64,000 bases of DNA from positions 10,509,501-10,573,500 of the forward strand of contig BSBM01000826.1 of the NCBI GenBank assembly GCA_027924585.1. The letters are read 5' to 3'. The notes under the pieces are model-generated. The model did no database searches, was not told where the DNA came from, and worked only from the letters and a program-made list of their open reading frames with translations. Positions 1 through 12,039 of the stretch are shown here, in pieces (positions within the stretch are counted from its first letter, which is position 1; each line of letters starts with the position of its first letter). The DNA is from Larix kaempferi. Taxonomy: Eukaryota; Streptophyta; Pinopsida; Pinales; Pinaceae. Both the position numbers and the translations under genes were made by a program.

Positions 1-1693
1 GCCAGCAAGATCATCCAAGTACGCCTCCACTATGCGCTTAAGGTGGTGAAAAGCGTAGGTCATGGCACGCTGAAAAGTAGCTCCGGACTTTTTAAGGACG
101 AAGGTAATCTTCCAGTATGCAAACGTACCCCAAGGAAAAATAAAAGCAGTTTTATGTTGGTCCTCGGGCTTTATCTGGATCTAGTTGTATCCTGAAAAAG
201 TCGTCCATAAACGAAAAAACTTTGCTTCCCGCACAAGAATCCAAGATCTGATCTATGAATGGAGTGGGGAAATTATCCTTCAGACATGCATGGTTCATAT
301 CTCTAAAGTCTGTGCACACACGAATAGTTCCCTGCTTCTTATCGACAGGAACAGGATTTGACACCCATTCGGTAAGGGGAACTGGGTAGATGAAACCATC
401 CTTAAGTATTTTCTCCACCTCTTCCTTAATCATGGCTTCCTTCCTAGGGTTCACAGCACGAATCTGTTGTCGAACCGGATTAGCATTGGGATAATTCTTA
501 ATCTTGTGCTCAACAATACTGGGGTCTATTCTTGGCATCTCCTCATAAGACCAGGCGGAAGCTTCCCGAAAATTCATGAATAGTTCGGTGTAAATGGAAA
601 TCTCCTCAGGATAACAATCATCACCGATGTAAATATTCTCTACCTTTCCAGGTGTATGAGAGATGTTGATCAGTATGGTAGGGGAAATATTAGCCGTGTT
701 CCCCTCCGTGTAAATCCCATGCGAATCCCAAGGAGCCACAGGGTGACCAACCATCTCGGCAAGCGTCATCCTGAACTCTTCCTGCTCAATAAGATCAAGG
801 TTGGGAAGAAAATAAGAGCGATGATTCATGTCTTCCCAAGGCCTCTCACTACCACACATGGCCTCAATGATGACTTCATCCGAAAGTAAAGTACCGTCAA
901 GAAAATCGTGTGAACAAGACGAGTCGATTGCCCACGCGGGAAACATAACGGGATCTTCCACTTCGGTCCGTGAAGAGGAGAGATATGGATCTGCGGTGTC
1001 TTGTTGAATATCTTGATATGCAATCTCAATAGAAGATAGTGGCATATCCATTATGACGGGGGCAATGTCTCCAAACAAAGAATTGGCAGATGGTAAAGTC
1101 CATGGATCATTTAAATACGAGGTCCAGAATAGTACATTATTCAAAGGAGGAGGTGCACTATCGAAAACGGTTCCTATAAAAGAGATTGGTGCGACAAAGT
1201 CAAATGACCCCATCAATGAAGAGTACAATCCTACACCAATGTTCCCAGATCTCGGTTGAGAATCTTTGACCTGAGACGCAACAGATCTTGTAGATGCAGT
1301 GGAATTGGGGCTAACAAAATCTAGTTGATCGGTCGTCACAATATTTCCTTCACGAGGAGAGTAGATAATTCTGAATACAGAGGACATGACCGCTCGCATA
1401 GCATAGATCCAATTCCGACCGAGGAGAAGGTTGTAGTCGATGGGTGCATCAACCACCTCGACTTCAATAGGCATGAATTTCCCACTCAAGAGGACAACAA
1501 GGGAAGGGAGAATACCATGCGGCCTAAATGACCGACCGTCGAATGCAGTGAGCATGGTCATAGACTTGGAGAAGGGAGGAGACCCAAGATATTTCCAACA
1601 AGATAAAGACATCATTGACATAGAAGCACCTTCATCAACCACTGTTCTTTTGACGATATTCTGTAGGCACTCCACATGGACTTGAAAAGCCAC
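1..1693 (-). pseudogene. Ty3/gypsy protease and reverse transcriptase, decayed, cut by window edge
   Basis: This is the pol part of a gypsy retrotransposon. A retropepsin-like region comes first, with the active-site motif DEGAS and the later LDYN-like stretch YNLLLGRNW. The RT follows, recognisable from NPVRQQIRAVNPRK, the RVCTDFRDMNHACLKDNFP block and FSFMDDFFRIQLDP. The long frame (152-1693) ends at ARGPT. Translating on in another frame gives AFIFPWGTFAYW and then the catalytic YLDD close to position 10, so a frameshift sits near 165. RNase H and integrase, if present, lie outside the window. The protein closely parallels the gag-protease of the young element at 18951-23684 (shared blocks around DEGAS and YNLLLGRN), so both belong to one family or close sister families. 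Confidence 0.85.
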
Positions 1694-1759
1694 ATGATAA
1701 GGTAAGCGAGGTTGGATGTCAGTAGTGTCAAACTTGATAACGTTAGTAATTCCCTATTC

Positions 1760-2275
1760 CTAAACTCTTAAAGCGCATAAAAGGGCGTTCTTCTGAGAAG
1801 GACATGCCCGTAAAACCTCAAGAGCTGACATTGCACACGGAGTTTGACCCAAATCTTCTACAATGGAGTAGTTTTGGGTGGCTCGGGAATTGGGATTATG
1901 CGTTGAACTCTTGAGAACACCTTTTGGTATCTGCAACATAATAGTGGGCTTCTCGGTATGTAGAGAAGTATATGGAAGAGGGGGCTCATTCCCCAAGTTT
2001 GGTTGTGGTGCACCATAATTGTGTTGAGAAGTAGAAACACTAACCTTTGATTTGACCATATTCACGCATCCAAAGCTGCCGGTATGAGAAGTGGACATTG
2101 AAGTATCATTAGTCCCATAACCAGTGACAAGAGAACTCGAAGACATATTCTGATGATGAGGAAGGCGATCTTTCAACATTGCTGGGCTCTTTGCAAGATG
2201 CTTCGATGCTTCTTCAATACGAGGACACAAGTGAGTAAGATGATCTTCTGAGCAAAGCTTACAAGGAAATTTCAC
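1760..2275 (-). pseudogene. Ty3/gypsy gag C-terminal part with zinc knuckle
   Basis: This is the nucleocapsid end of the same decayed gypsy element, in the same frame as the protease-RT part and separated from it by in-frame stops near 1745-1760. A CX2CX3HX4C knuckle (CKLCSEDHLTHLC) lies near its N-terminus. A conserved block MSALEVLRACPSQKNALL near the C-terminus matches MSALEVLKNCPSQRKTLL in the element at 18951-23684. The N-terminal capsid region is missing: the frame stops at the junction with the copia element that begins near 2323. Confidence 0.75.
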
Positions 2276-2322
2276 CTTATGCCTAGGTTTACGGTCCCCA
2301 CCAGCATTTTCGTCGTCCCGAT

Positions 2323-2390
2323 CTATTACCTAACGGATCTATTACCCAAGTTGATCTTAACTAACTCCTAAGTGTCTAAATATCCTAACA
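2323..2390 (-). repeat. Remnant of copia 1 3' LTR
   Basis: About 68 bp match the inner end of the 6517-6975 LTR (compare 6908-6975) and end in the same ...AACA. The other ~390 bp of this LTR are absent and the gypsy fragment starts directly beyond. Confidence 0.8.
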
Positions 2391-2402
2391 TCCCCCCTTA
2401 AG
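2391..2402 (-). other. Polypurine tract of copia 1
   Basis: On the minus strand this reads CTTAAGGGGGGA directly before the 3' LTR remnant, the expected place for plus-strand priming. Confidence 0.7.
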
Positions 2403-2479
2403 AACAACCTGGGATAGGATTGAAGGATTTACAAAAGTGAAACTATTTGGATAAGGAAGGAGGCATTAGAGCCTATCCC

Positions 2480-4068
2480 CCCTTAATGACAAATTCCTGA
2501 ACTCCTAACATAGATCGAACTTCCGAAAACTTTGCTTCTGTAAGAGACTTGGTGAATATGTCCACAACTTGATCATCTGTAGGGAAAAAGAGCACTTCAA
2601 GAACACGATCATGAACAATATTTCTAATGAAGTGCATATGTAGCTCAATGTGTTTGTTGCGTTGATGTAGAACTAGATCTTTGGAAAGCTTGATAACACT
2701 TTGATTGTCGCACCAAAGTGGAGTATGCTACTGCTGCTTGAATCCAAACTCTGAAAGGATCTGTCGAAGCCATAAAGCTTCCTGACTGGCATTAACTGCG
2801 GCTCGATATTCTGCTTCTATTGAAGAAAGATCAAGAACTTGTTGTTTCTTACAAGCCCAAGTGATAGGTCCAGATCCCAGACTGAAAAAATAACCTGTAG
2901 TAGAATTTCGATTATCAAGATCGCCGGCCCAATCTGAATCAGTGAAACCAACCAACAAAGGTTTCCCCCATGTACTGTAATGAATCCAAAACTGAATTGT
3001 ACCTTGAATATATCGAAGTATTCTTTTAGCTTCTTTCTAGTGACTTTCATGAGGTGTTTGCATATAACAGGAAACATGACCAACGACAAAGGAAAGGTCA
3101 GGACGGGAATGAGTCAAGTATAAGAGACTACCAACAAGCTGACGATACAAGGTGGCATCTACTTCAGCTGAAGGAAAAGTGGCAGAAATTTTGACTCCAA
3201 ACTGGAAGGGAGAAGGGGCTGGTTTACAATCGTCCATGTGAAAGCGACGAAGAAGGTCACAAAAATATTTAGACTGAGAAAGAAAGATTCATTCTTTGGT
3301 TTGTAGGACTTGGAGACCAAGAAAATAATGCAAATGTCCTAAGTCTGACATTTCAAAATTTTGCTTAAGACTGGATTTCACATGGGTTATAAGATTAGGG
3401 TCACTACCAGTAAGAATAAGGTCATCAACATATAGGACAAGTATGATGAGATGGTTTCCTACTTTCTTGGTATAGACATTGGGGTCAAAATGACATCTAG
3501 AAAAAGTAGTGTCAAGGAGAAAGCTATCCATTTTTGCATACCAAACTCTAGGATCTTGCTTAAGGCCATATAAGGATTTCTTAAGGCGGAAGACAAGGCT
3601 AGAGTGATTCTGAACATATCCAGGAGGTTGTTCCATGTAAATTTCCTCCTGTAAATCACCATGTAAGAAGACAGACTTGACATCCATTTGATGGACTTCC
3701 TAGTTATGTAAGGCTGCAAGGGAAAGAACAAGGCGGATGGAGTTCATTTTTGCGACAGGAGTCAAGGTTTCATTGTATTCAATCCCTTCAACTTGGGAAA
3801 AAAATTTGGAAACTAACCTTTCCTTAAGTCTTTCAACACTTCCATCTGATGCATACTTAGTTCTGTAGACCCATTTACATCTGACAAGTTTTCTTCCTTT
3901 TGGAAGAGGTATAAGATCCCAAGTATCATTCGCCATTAAGGAACGATATTCTTCGTCCATAGCTGCATCCCAATCTGGATTTCCTAAAGCGTCTGCAAAC
4001 GTTTCTAGATCATGATTCCCGAAAAATTGAGCCAAAATAGAAAAGGCTCGTTGAAACTAAGAACGTGT
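2480..4068 (-). pseudogene. Copia 1 reverse transcriptase and RNase H
   Basis: RT motifs in order are KWVYRTKYASDGSVERLK, MDVKSVFLHGDLQEEIYM, SLYGLKQDPRVWY and the catalytic YVDDLILTG. The RNase H part has FTDSDWAGD, SSIEAEYRA and, after a stop near 2728, WCDNQS and a C-terminal tail that runs to about 2480. In-frame stops lie at 3700-3702 (within ALHN-stop-EVHQ, where copia proteins usually have Trp), 3289-3291, 3037-3039 (again a usual Trp position) and near 2728. The reading frame otherwise stays in phase, so decay is mostly by point mutation. Confidence 0.9.
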
Positions 4069-5333
4069 TCAACGTTGATTTCTAGGATCACCAACAAGAT
4101 AACTAGCTACTTCACATGTTGAACGAACCCATCGAGGAAGCACTTGTGCTTGTGCAACTCGAGGAACATGAGCAGTAGGAGGTGGATTTTCATCCTCAAT
4201 GTCATCATCAGAAACTGGAGTTGGAAACCTGTCAAGGAATTTGGAAGAAGAAGAAGGCACAATCGCCGAATCAGGCTTGCAGGCCAAAGATGACACAATT
4301 GCCTTGCTAGGCTCGCAGGCCAAATATGGCACAATCGCCTTGTTAGGCTCGCAGGCCAAGAGTTTTTCATCAAATTTAACATCTCTTCTAATGATTACAT
4401 CATGAGAATGTGGTTGAAGAAGTCTAGAACCTTTTACATCTTTAGAATATCCAACAAATATGCACTTTTCATTTTTAGGCTGCAATGCTTTCCGTTTTTC
4501 ATCCGGAATGTGAGCCCATGCTTCACTGCCAAACACATGGAAGTGACTTACATATGGTTTAATTTTAATCCATGCTTCTTCTTGTGTGATACCTTGTAAA
4601 TATTTAGTGGGGGTGCGATTAACTATGTAATTGCACAATTTATGGCTTCAGCCCAAAATTGAAGACTTAGACCCTTAGATTGGATCATACAATTAGCCAT
4701 TTCTTTTAAAGTGCGGTTCTTCCGTTCAGCTACACAGTTTTGTTGTGGTGTATATGGAAAAGTGTGTTGTTGTTGGATTCCTTGTTCAGTGCAGAAAGTA
4801 GTGAACGTTTTGTTAACATATTCTCCTCCATTGTCAAATCTTAACTTAATAATTTGATGACCAGATTGTTTTTCAATAAGGGCCTCGCAGGCCAAGAACA
4901 TGTTAAATACTTCACTCTTAAGTTTTAGGAAATAAACCCAAGTGCGTCTGGTTTAATCATCAATGAAAGTTAAGAAATATTTGAAACCAGAAAAGGAAGC
5001 AGATGGAAGAGGACCACACAAGTCACTATGCACAAGCTCCAAGGGAACCGAGGCATGCCAAGAGGCACGTTTGTCAAAACTGTTTTGATGATGTTTTTCG
5101 AGTACACAACTGGAATAGACACCATCCCTGCAAGATACCATTGGAAGACCTGTCACCATATTGTCTTTACATAGTTGTTGCAATGAGCGCTAATTTAAGT
5201 GACCAAATCGCTCATGCAAAAGTTTGCTCAAGTTATCACTATGAGCAACAAAAACTGAAGGAAAAGGTGATAACCCAAAGTTGTTAAATTTGTACAACCT
5301 GGTAATATCATCAACAATTCCAGTTTCTAGGAC
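4069..5333 (-). pseudogene. Copia 1 integrase
   Basis: The GAG-pre-integrase region precedes LVHSDLCGPLPSASFSGF (first catalytic Asp), then LRFDNGGEYVN (second Asp) and PYTPQQNCVAERKNRTL (catalytic Glu). The C-terminal part has HVFGSEAWAHIPDEKRK and IFVGYSKDVKG. Near 4270-4360 the protein carries three short repeats of the type LACEPxKAIV, an expansion in the linker before RT. A stop near 4954 and a frameshift near 4630 break it. Confidence 0.88.
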
Positions 5334-6095
5334 CTATTGAGGATCTTCAAAATCCTTGATTACAACTTGGTGAGGTGTAAACACCACAGTTGTACCTTCA
5401 CCAGAATGAGTGATTTGATAGACTGATAACAAATTGTAGGAAATTCTTGGAACACATAATACATCACTAAAATGACCATTATCTACTGGAATTGTTCCAG
5501 CTCCTACAACACTTAGATATCTATCATCACCAACAAATATTTGTTTGGTGTTACATTCATGCATAGTAGAAAAGATTTCTTGATCCTTAGCCATATGATA
5601 AGATGCTCCAGAATCAATGAGCCATTCAATTGAAGTAGAAGAAGAAGATGCATTATAAGAATAACCAGAAGCACAAAGTGCATGTCCATGAGAGGTAGAT
5701 TCTGAAGGCGAATCTAGGCTGATGTGGTGCTTCTTCATTGTTGCCTCCAAGGCTTCCATCTTCTTGAAACACTTAGATTCATCATGATTATCTTTCCCGC
5801 AATAGTTGCAATGATGCTCAGTCTTCTTTCCTTTTGGTTTGGATCCTTTGTCATTTTTTAAAGAAGGAGCTGACTGAGAGGGTTTGGCACCCTTGTTTGA
5901 CTTATTATTGCGAAATTTTTTTTTCTTGGGAGGCTTGGACTTTTCTTTCTGTTGGGACAATAAGGCTTTCCGAGATGTATCTGCATTGTTAATTATTCCA
6001 ATATGGATAGGCTTATATTGCTCTCTAATCAAGGAATCAAAAAAGGATTCAAGACTAGGCTCTGGATAGCTAGTTGCATTCAAGGATTCTTTCAT
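5334..6095 (-). pseudogene. Copia 1 gag C-terminus and protease
   Basis: The 253-codon frame has a lysine-rich stretch, a CX2CX4HX4C nucleocapsid knuckle (CNYCGKDNHDESKC) and an aspartic protease with an intact WLIDSGASYHM motif. It then runs into the pre-integrase region and stops at 5334. The N-terminal capsid domain is largely absent from this frame, so the start given is only the first Met of the surviving piece. Confidence 0.85.
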
Positions 6096-6504
6096 GGAGT
6101 AAAATGTAGATACAAAAACAGAATATGCAGGTCCAAGTTTTGAAAGAATGTGATAAATGTATTGTTTGTCTTCCCTCTTAATCTAGCATTCTGCACATAA
6201 GAGTTTAAGAGTTTTATATGGTTATAATAGTGAAATTATTAGAGAAATTTGTTTTTTTGTTTAATATGCAATTTTCCTGAAAGTTGTAATTTATCTCTTC
6301 AAGAAATTTTTTTTTTCCAATTTAAGGTTGATTTTAGTCCATGGCTCTATTTTTTACCCTAAAAAAAAATACGTGTATACTGGTATCAACACTTTTCTAT
6401 TTGCGGGGTGTTTTTGGTGTGTTTTTTGCAAAAATCATCGTTTTTATGGGTAGAATTCTTGTTCATAGTATATAGTTCTCGTTTCATAGTATAAGCGGTT
6501 AAAA

Positions 6505-6516
6505 GCTCTGATACCA
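6505..6516 (-). other. Primer-binding site of copia 1
   Basis: On the minus strand TGGTATCAGAGC directly follows the 5' LTR. This is the usual copia site for initiator methionine tRNA. Confidence 0.9.
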
Positions 6517-6975
6517 TGTTCAGGTACACAGGGTACTCCCAAAAGACCGAACACCTAGAGCAACCACTTCACACAAATAGATCACAGATCAACACACTGA
6601 TGTTTTGACGTGGTTTAAACCCTCGAGAGGGAAACACTCCACGGACCCGGCCAAATAGCTTCTACGGAGCAATTTATTATGCATGGAAATAAAGTTACAA
6701 ATGAGCTTCTCATAATCGATAAACTTTCCAATGACCCTCCATGCTCTTTAAATAGATATCATGGACCAATCGAGTGTTAAGCCATGGATTAAGGGTAGGT
6801 ATTATCTAAGAGAAGTTGAGCCGTCAGATCACTCTATGTCTAGAACATATCGTGACCGTTGGATTTAAATATTTACAAATGCATACTAATGCATACTAAA
6901 TTAACACACTTTACCTAACAGATCTATTACACAAGTTGATCTTAACTAACTCCTAAGTGTCTAAATATATTAACA
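6517..6975 (-). repeat. 5' LTR of copia 1 (459 bp)
   Basis: The interval starts TGTTCAGG and ends ATTAACA on the plus strand, is bounded inside by the primer-binding site, and its outer end is repeated at 2323-2390. Confidence 0.85.
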
Positions 6976-8954
6976 CCATCAAGCGAATAAATGTGTTGAC
7001 GTCGAACCTGATGTGACATCGTCTGATTACCAATCAATGATGTATACCATTAACAAACACGAGATAACCCATCGATAATGAAAATGGGCATCAAGGCACA
7101 AAGTACAATCATCAAAGTGCGAATATATGTGTTGAAGTTGAACACTAGGATGAATCCATCAATCAGGGGACATTGATGTATTCCCAAAAATTTCGATGGC
7201 GAGAGAACCTACCACTAATGACTGCAAGCCTCAAGGTACTCAAACGAACTCTAAGTCTCAAATTCTGGAATAGATGAGCTGGGGTCGATGGAACGAAACT
7301 CGCTAGAAGGAAGGCATTAAGGCATCCCCCATCAACCAGCACGAGGTACCAGCTACGCTAAAATATTTGGAAGAACTTAGATGGAACGGACTGACTCAAT
7401 AAGGATGGCCGACATGTAATAGTCAAGAGATCGTAGGAGTGTCCGACTCTGGTTTTAGGACTTCCTTTGAATAAGAGCATGAGCAGATGGATAAACTCAG
7501 GAAACATAGACTCAAATACTCGGGTATAATGACACTCTGCGATGTAAGAGGCATCAACAAAGGGCTCCATAATGACTGGAAGCTTAACCATCCAGTGGAG
7601 TAACAACAAAGAAACAAGTATATATCCTAAGGTCCTACTATAGTCCTGACTCATAATGAATGGAGTGGACTGAATGCTCTATTCAAAGGCAACACAACAG
7701 CTTCCAACTAGAAGTAGTAACCATAATCCCGTCTGTCTTTTTAAGTTTTTAAATTTTTTTGGTCTTTTTCATATTTGGGGAAGCTTGAAAAAACAAATTT
7801 CTTATAGTATAACAAGTGAGGGAACGAGTGTCAAGTAGCGAGCAAACAAGTTCCAAGCAGTGGAACATACCTATGATCAATGCAAGGAAGCATGTGCAGG
7901 ATGTGGAAACTCGGGGGGTTCCCTCACGGTCAAGGGTCATCAAACTATGAAAAGAAAATGAAAGCTCTACATGGCTCGACAGGAAAAAGTGCTCACGCAC
8001 CAAGCTAATAATCGAGTAAGCGGGAGCCGACACAAGGCTCAAGTGGCAAGCAGTATGATGCAATGCAATCGCAACTTGATATAAATGGGGGGAGTCCTTA
8101 TGGAAGATGGCCAGCATAAGACAAAGTAGAGTATGAGTCTTTATCGCAAAGTCATGGCGTAACTACAAAGGACTCCGAATCCTAAAGAGAAACAACAACA
8201 TGGGCACCAAAAGGCATAAAAGGGCTCCAACCAAGGCTTCGGTGGTTGGATAGGCCCTACTGCCAAATAATGACACTTCTATAATAGTGTGAAGGCTCTG
8301 TGTCGGTTAAGAAGCTGGGTCGCACTTAGGGTTAATGAAAATGGTCAAATGGTCAAATGCATATGCAAGTGAAAATGACATCTAACCTATATGCTAGGTG
8401 TGAAACATACCTGTCGTAGGTGCGAAACGGTCAAAAACCAACTCTTGTCGAAGAAATCTGTTCAAAATACTACTCCAAGACATTACATTAGTCCAAAACA
8501 GCTTAAAATGGTAAAACTATAGAAAAGTGGGTTTTGAAAACTACAAATAGTAATAAAAAATTACAATTTACAATTCATTTTTATAATTCACCCAAAATAG
8601 TGGTTTTGGTTAGTTTTCACCTTGGATTTCAATTGTTGATTGTTGGAGCTATGAGCATCCGTTTGTCGAGCCGTCTGGAGCAGGTTAGTCACCTCATTCC
8701 CCTCTTTCATTTGATAGCTTTTAATTCAGTTCTTAGTGGTCCAAATTTATTATTAGGAAAGCCCTACTTCTCCAGGGCGTTGTATGCGGGCTACAGCTCT
8801 ACGGGTCATAGGTAGGGACTTCTAGACGCGGTCAACGCTTTTGTTGACCACGAGTAGATGCCTTTGTTTTCTCAATTTCCCACGGGTATGGCCATGAAGT
8901 TGGTTTTTTAGATGTTAAAAGATAAAAAAACTTGTGTTTCTTCCTCCAGGATGG
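6976..8954. other. Unassigned stretch, probably transposon-derived
   Basis: I recognise no gene here. Two minus frames (7358-7654 and 7749-8117) carry no motif I know. The base composition and simple repeated phrases resemble the non-coding 3' part of the gypsy element at 16708-18950, but I could not align them convincingly. It may be the remains of the gypsy element that begins at the left edge, split by copia 1. Confidence 0.3.
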
Positions 8955-9584
8955 TTCTTGAGTGGTTCATCTATTACACTACCTTAGTAATCTATAGAAT
9001 CAAAAGTTGAATCTTCTTGGCAAAAGATTCACCAAGATGTTACAAGGTTTTATAATTCGATCAAATATTCTCTAAGTTCTTACAATATTTTATAATTTTT
9101 TGAAATATACATCAAGATTTTACAATATCTTAGAATTTAGTGAAATGTTCACCAATATTTTACGAGATTCTATAATAGAATGAAATTTTATCCAAAAAAT
9201 TATATATACATATTATATTATTTATAAAATATCCTTCAAATTGTCCCATATATTAGAGAGATTCGCCCAATTCTTATACATATAAATTTTGGGGGGGTTC
9301 TTGAAATTATCCCTGGTGGAAGGGATGAGACATGTCATGGAGTATTTCAGCACAAACATGAAAAAGTAAGAGGTCAAAGATGAGGTAATGGAAGTTAAGT
9401 TGAATGCATGTGTTAGAAGTGTGAAAAGCTTTCTGGTGATTTTGAAATGGTCTATAACATAATTATGGGGTTTATGCAAGGGTTCCCAATCTAGAGTGAA
9501 TCATCCATTGTTTCATTGTTAATAATAAGTAATGTTTTTATTGTGTACCGTTATGAAGAAGTGTGATGGATCAAGGTAAATTCA
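8955..9584 (+). repeat. Long direct repeat, copy A, right-hand 630 bp
   Basis: This matches 38290-38910, 44580-45200 and 61868-62480 at roughly nine bases in ten by eye. It starts near the shared phrase CTACCTTAGTAATCTATAGAA and ends GGTAAATTCA, the same end point as in the other copies. The left-hand ~2.3 kb of the repeat is absent on this side. Confidence 0.8.
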
Positions 9585-9585
9585 A

Positions 9586-10062
9586 TCAGATTTTGGAGGT
9601 GATGCATTCGCCCTCCTTGATCACATGCTTCCTATGTGCTTCTATTCGATCATTGGCACATGTTCTCAGAGTTTCACTGAAGATGGAGGACACTACCATT
9701 TTCTTGGTTTCATGTCTTAGGAACATTTTTGTGATTTTTGTTTTGATCACACCCTTGCTTGTTCAAAGGAGATCACAAGAAATTATCTATCAATTCTTGG
9801 AGTTGATTTAACATCCACTGATTAGAAGTTCAAGTTTCAAGAGCAATTAGATCTGATTGGAGCTAATCCTACATCACTTGGTTTGAATCATAGGTTCCAT
9901 AATGTTATTCATATTTTTGGATTTGTTCTCACCATGTTTGGTCTAAAGAGAAAGTTCAAGAAGCCTCCAGATTTGCTTGCATCCACTGCAGGAGAAATCA
10001 AGCACATTTTTTTGGAGCATGATCCACTTCTTCCCAAGAGGAAGATACCTCCAAAAGTTTAA
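9586..10062 (+). pseudogene. Unrecognised coding relic (copy 1 of 2)
   Basis: A 158-codon frame with two stops translates to a protein-like sequence including LSILGVDLTSTD, NVIHIFGFVLTMFGLKRKF and EHDPLLPKRKIPP. The second copy at 38912-39409 keeps the same frame and most residues. It starts right after the end of the direct repeat and precedes an LTR fragment. I do not recognise a domain. A gag-like protein of an unknown element is possible but not shown. Confidence 0.4.
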
Positions 10063-10263
10063 TCAAGAATCACACCTACTTGAATATTGAGAAATAGTTT
10101 TTGGTGTGTTTCAATCTATATTGAGGGGAGGATTTTGTTCCCACTGGGCTTTCCCTCTTTCCTCACATTTTGTTTAGATTGTTGTACGGTGTGACCTTTG
10201 GTCTCAGTAACCAGGGCTCTATTTTTCTAATTATTTTTTCCTCATAGTCCGGCTTAAGGGGGG

Positions 10264-10931
10264 TGTTGGAATATTCTCACCATCATCATATTAGTTTTCC
10301 ATGCATTTTTCATGCACCCATGCATTCCATGCAACATTGCATGCATCCATGCATCAGCAGTGGACTCTCTTAACACCTAGTCCCTATTCTGGCCCCCCTA
10401 GAGCTTTTTTTTGGCCATTATTATCCCTCCTAGCCACTCACGCGCCCTTGTTTTTGTCATGGAGCTACAAATGATCCCTCATGCACAAATTAAGGAGATC
10501 TATCAGTCAGTTGCACGATTTAGGGAACCTTGTCCCCTTGATTTCTGAGTTAACTGACTATAGCTCCTAGTTTATTGTTACTGAGTGTAGGAGCACCCTC
10601 CTTGACAATTGACAGCTAGTATGCACCCTCCTCGGAGTCTCCTTCCCTATGTTTGTTCCCACCTGGTTCATTTATGCTCAGTTCTACTCTGGTTGACTGA
10701 TCATTAACCATCGGTGGCCACTAGACCTTATCGGGAGATGATTCCAATGTAAACTAAGCCAAGACTTGAGGAGAGTTTGAAATCTCCTAGGGGAATCGAA
10801 TTTATTGTTTGTATTACCATATTTTTTCCATCTTACAGCTGATGAATGTATCAACTACAATTTTCTCACATCTTTTGAGTTTACGAGTGAATTTGATCAT
10901 ACTTCTTGCTAATTATTCTCTGCAATTAACA
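10264..10931 (+). repeat. LTR fragment of another retrotransposon (copy 1)
   Basis: The block begins TGTTGGAATATTC directly after a polypurine run (TAAGGGGGG) and ends ...CAATTAACA. The sequence before it (TTCCCACTGGGCTTTCCC) resembles the 3' untranslated region commonly seen before plant LTRs. It is rich in ATGCATGC-type motifs near 10300-10370. A diverged second copy lies at 39592-40271. Confidence 0.6.
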
Positions 10932-11057
10932 CAGTGAAATTGTTAGGTTTGTTCAAGCTTAGTGATCTACCCCTGTGGAATTTGACATGGAAACTAAGAT
11001 TATCATATAGATATAACTTTTCAAGGTAAAAGAGCTAAAGGGAAACCCGGTTTTAAA

Positions 11058-11836
11058 ATGTATCATTCCACCATAGACCACCTCATTACTCTCAAAGTCA
11101 CTGCAGAGGAATGTCACAATAATAAGCTCAATCTCCTTTGTTTCTTTGTGGAATTTAGAAAACCTTTTGATAAAATACCTCCACATAACTTGTTGAAAAT
11201 ATTAGAAGAGTTAAAGGTTCCTTTTGAGTTGAGAGTTGACGCAAGGTTGTACAAGAATGCCACTTCCAATTTTAAGAACACTGAGGGTTGATCGGAAGAT
11301 ATTAATTGTAATATAGGAGTTAAGCAAGGTCGCCCCCTCTCCCCTACCCTTTTTGGTATATACATTGATAAAGTTAGAAATATTTTGAATAGAGGAAGGC
11401 TGCACTGGTACGTTGGTAGCATGAATTTTCATCATCCTCATTTATGCTGATGATATTGTTCATTTGGAAAGTTGTTCCCTTGATATTAATAATCAATTAA
11501 GAATTCTCAAGGGTTTCTACTATGGTACGGGCATGACTTTCAATACTGACAAAATCGAGGTTATGTTTATAAAATCTATTAAGGCCACATATGATCATTT
11601 TTTATAACAACTTGGAGGAAGTGACACCCTACAAATATCTTGGGATTGATATCCATCACAAAATTATTCGGAACTACAACATCAAGAAAAGGATCAATGT
11701 AGGGTGGAGAAATTATTTTTGTCTTGAAAACAATTATAAGTTGGAAAACCTTGTATGTCTAGAAACTCTTGTCACTCTCATTTTCTTGTTTGGATGTGAA
11801 GTTTGGGGATGCATCCTATGCTTATATGTTTTTTAA
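11058..11836 (+). pseudogene. Non-LTR reverse transcriptase relic (copy 1)
   Basis: Separate frames together show RT motifs in order: FVEFRKPFDKIPPHNLL, then CNIGVKQGRPLSPTLFGIY, then, after a frameshift, the catalytic LIYADDIVHLE near 11440, then MTFNTDKIEVMFI, YKYLGIDIHH and FGCEVWG. These are thumb and palm features of a LINE-type RT. Upstream endonuclease and downstream tail are not visible. One stop near 11289 and at least two frameshifts disable it. A second copy lies at 40398-41144. Confidence 0.8.
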
Positions 11837-11890
11837 AAACGTATTTTTTCAAGTTTTATAATTTTTTTAAGAAAATATTCTTAATCATAA

Positions 11891-11910
11891 TATATATATA
11901 TATATATATA
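11891..11910. repeat. (TA)10 microsatellite
   Basis: A run of TA dinucleotides that is shorter in the second copy near 41202-41214, so its length has changed since duplication. Confidence 0.9.
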
Positions 11911-12039
11911 ATGAAACTAAATTATATAAATATTAATAAAAATATAGTATATAATAAGTAAAAATATAAGGATGGGGGTTTTTATTGGACAAGTGTACAT
12001 CATGAAAAAGATACTTTCGGGATAAGGAATAATGATCAA

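Larger units (their letters stand above)
2323..6975 (-). mobile_element. Ty1/copia element 1 (decayed, one LTR nearly lost)
   Basis: Read on the minus strand, the order is LTR (6517-6975), primer-binding site, leader, gag, protease, integrase, RT, RNase H, polypurine tract and a 68-bp LTR remnant. Integrase before RT is the copia order. Most frames are in phase across the element. One frameshift lies near 4630, and about six in-frame stops lie near 3037, 3289, 3700, 4060, 4954 and 5334. The leader at 6096-6504 has no clear coding content. Because the left LTR is truncated, no target-site duplication can be checked. Confidence 0.92.
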
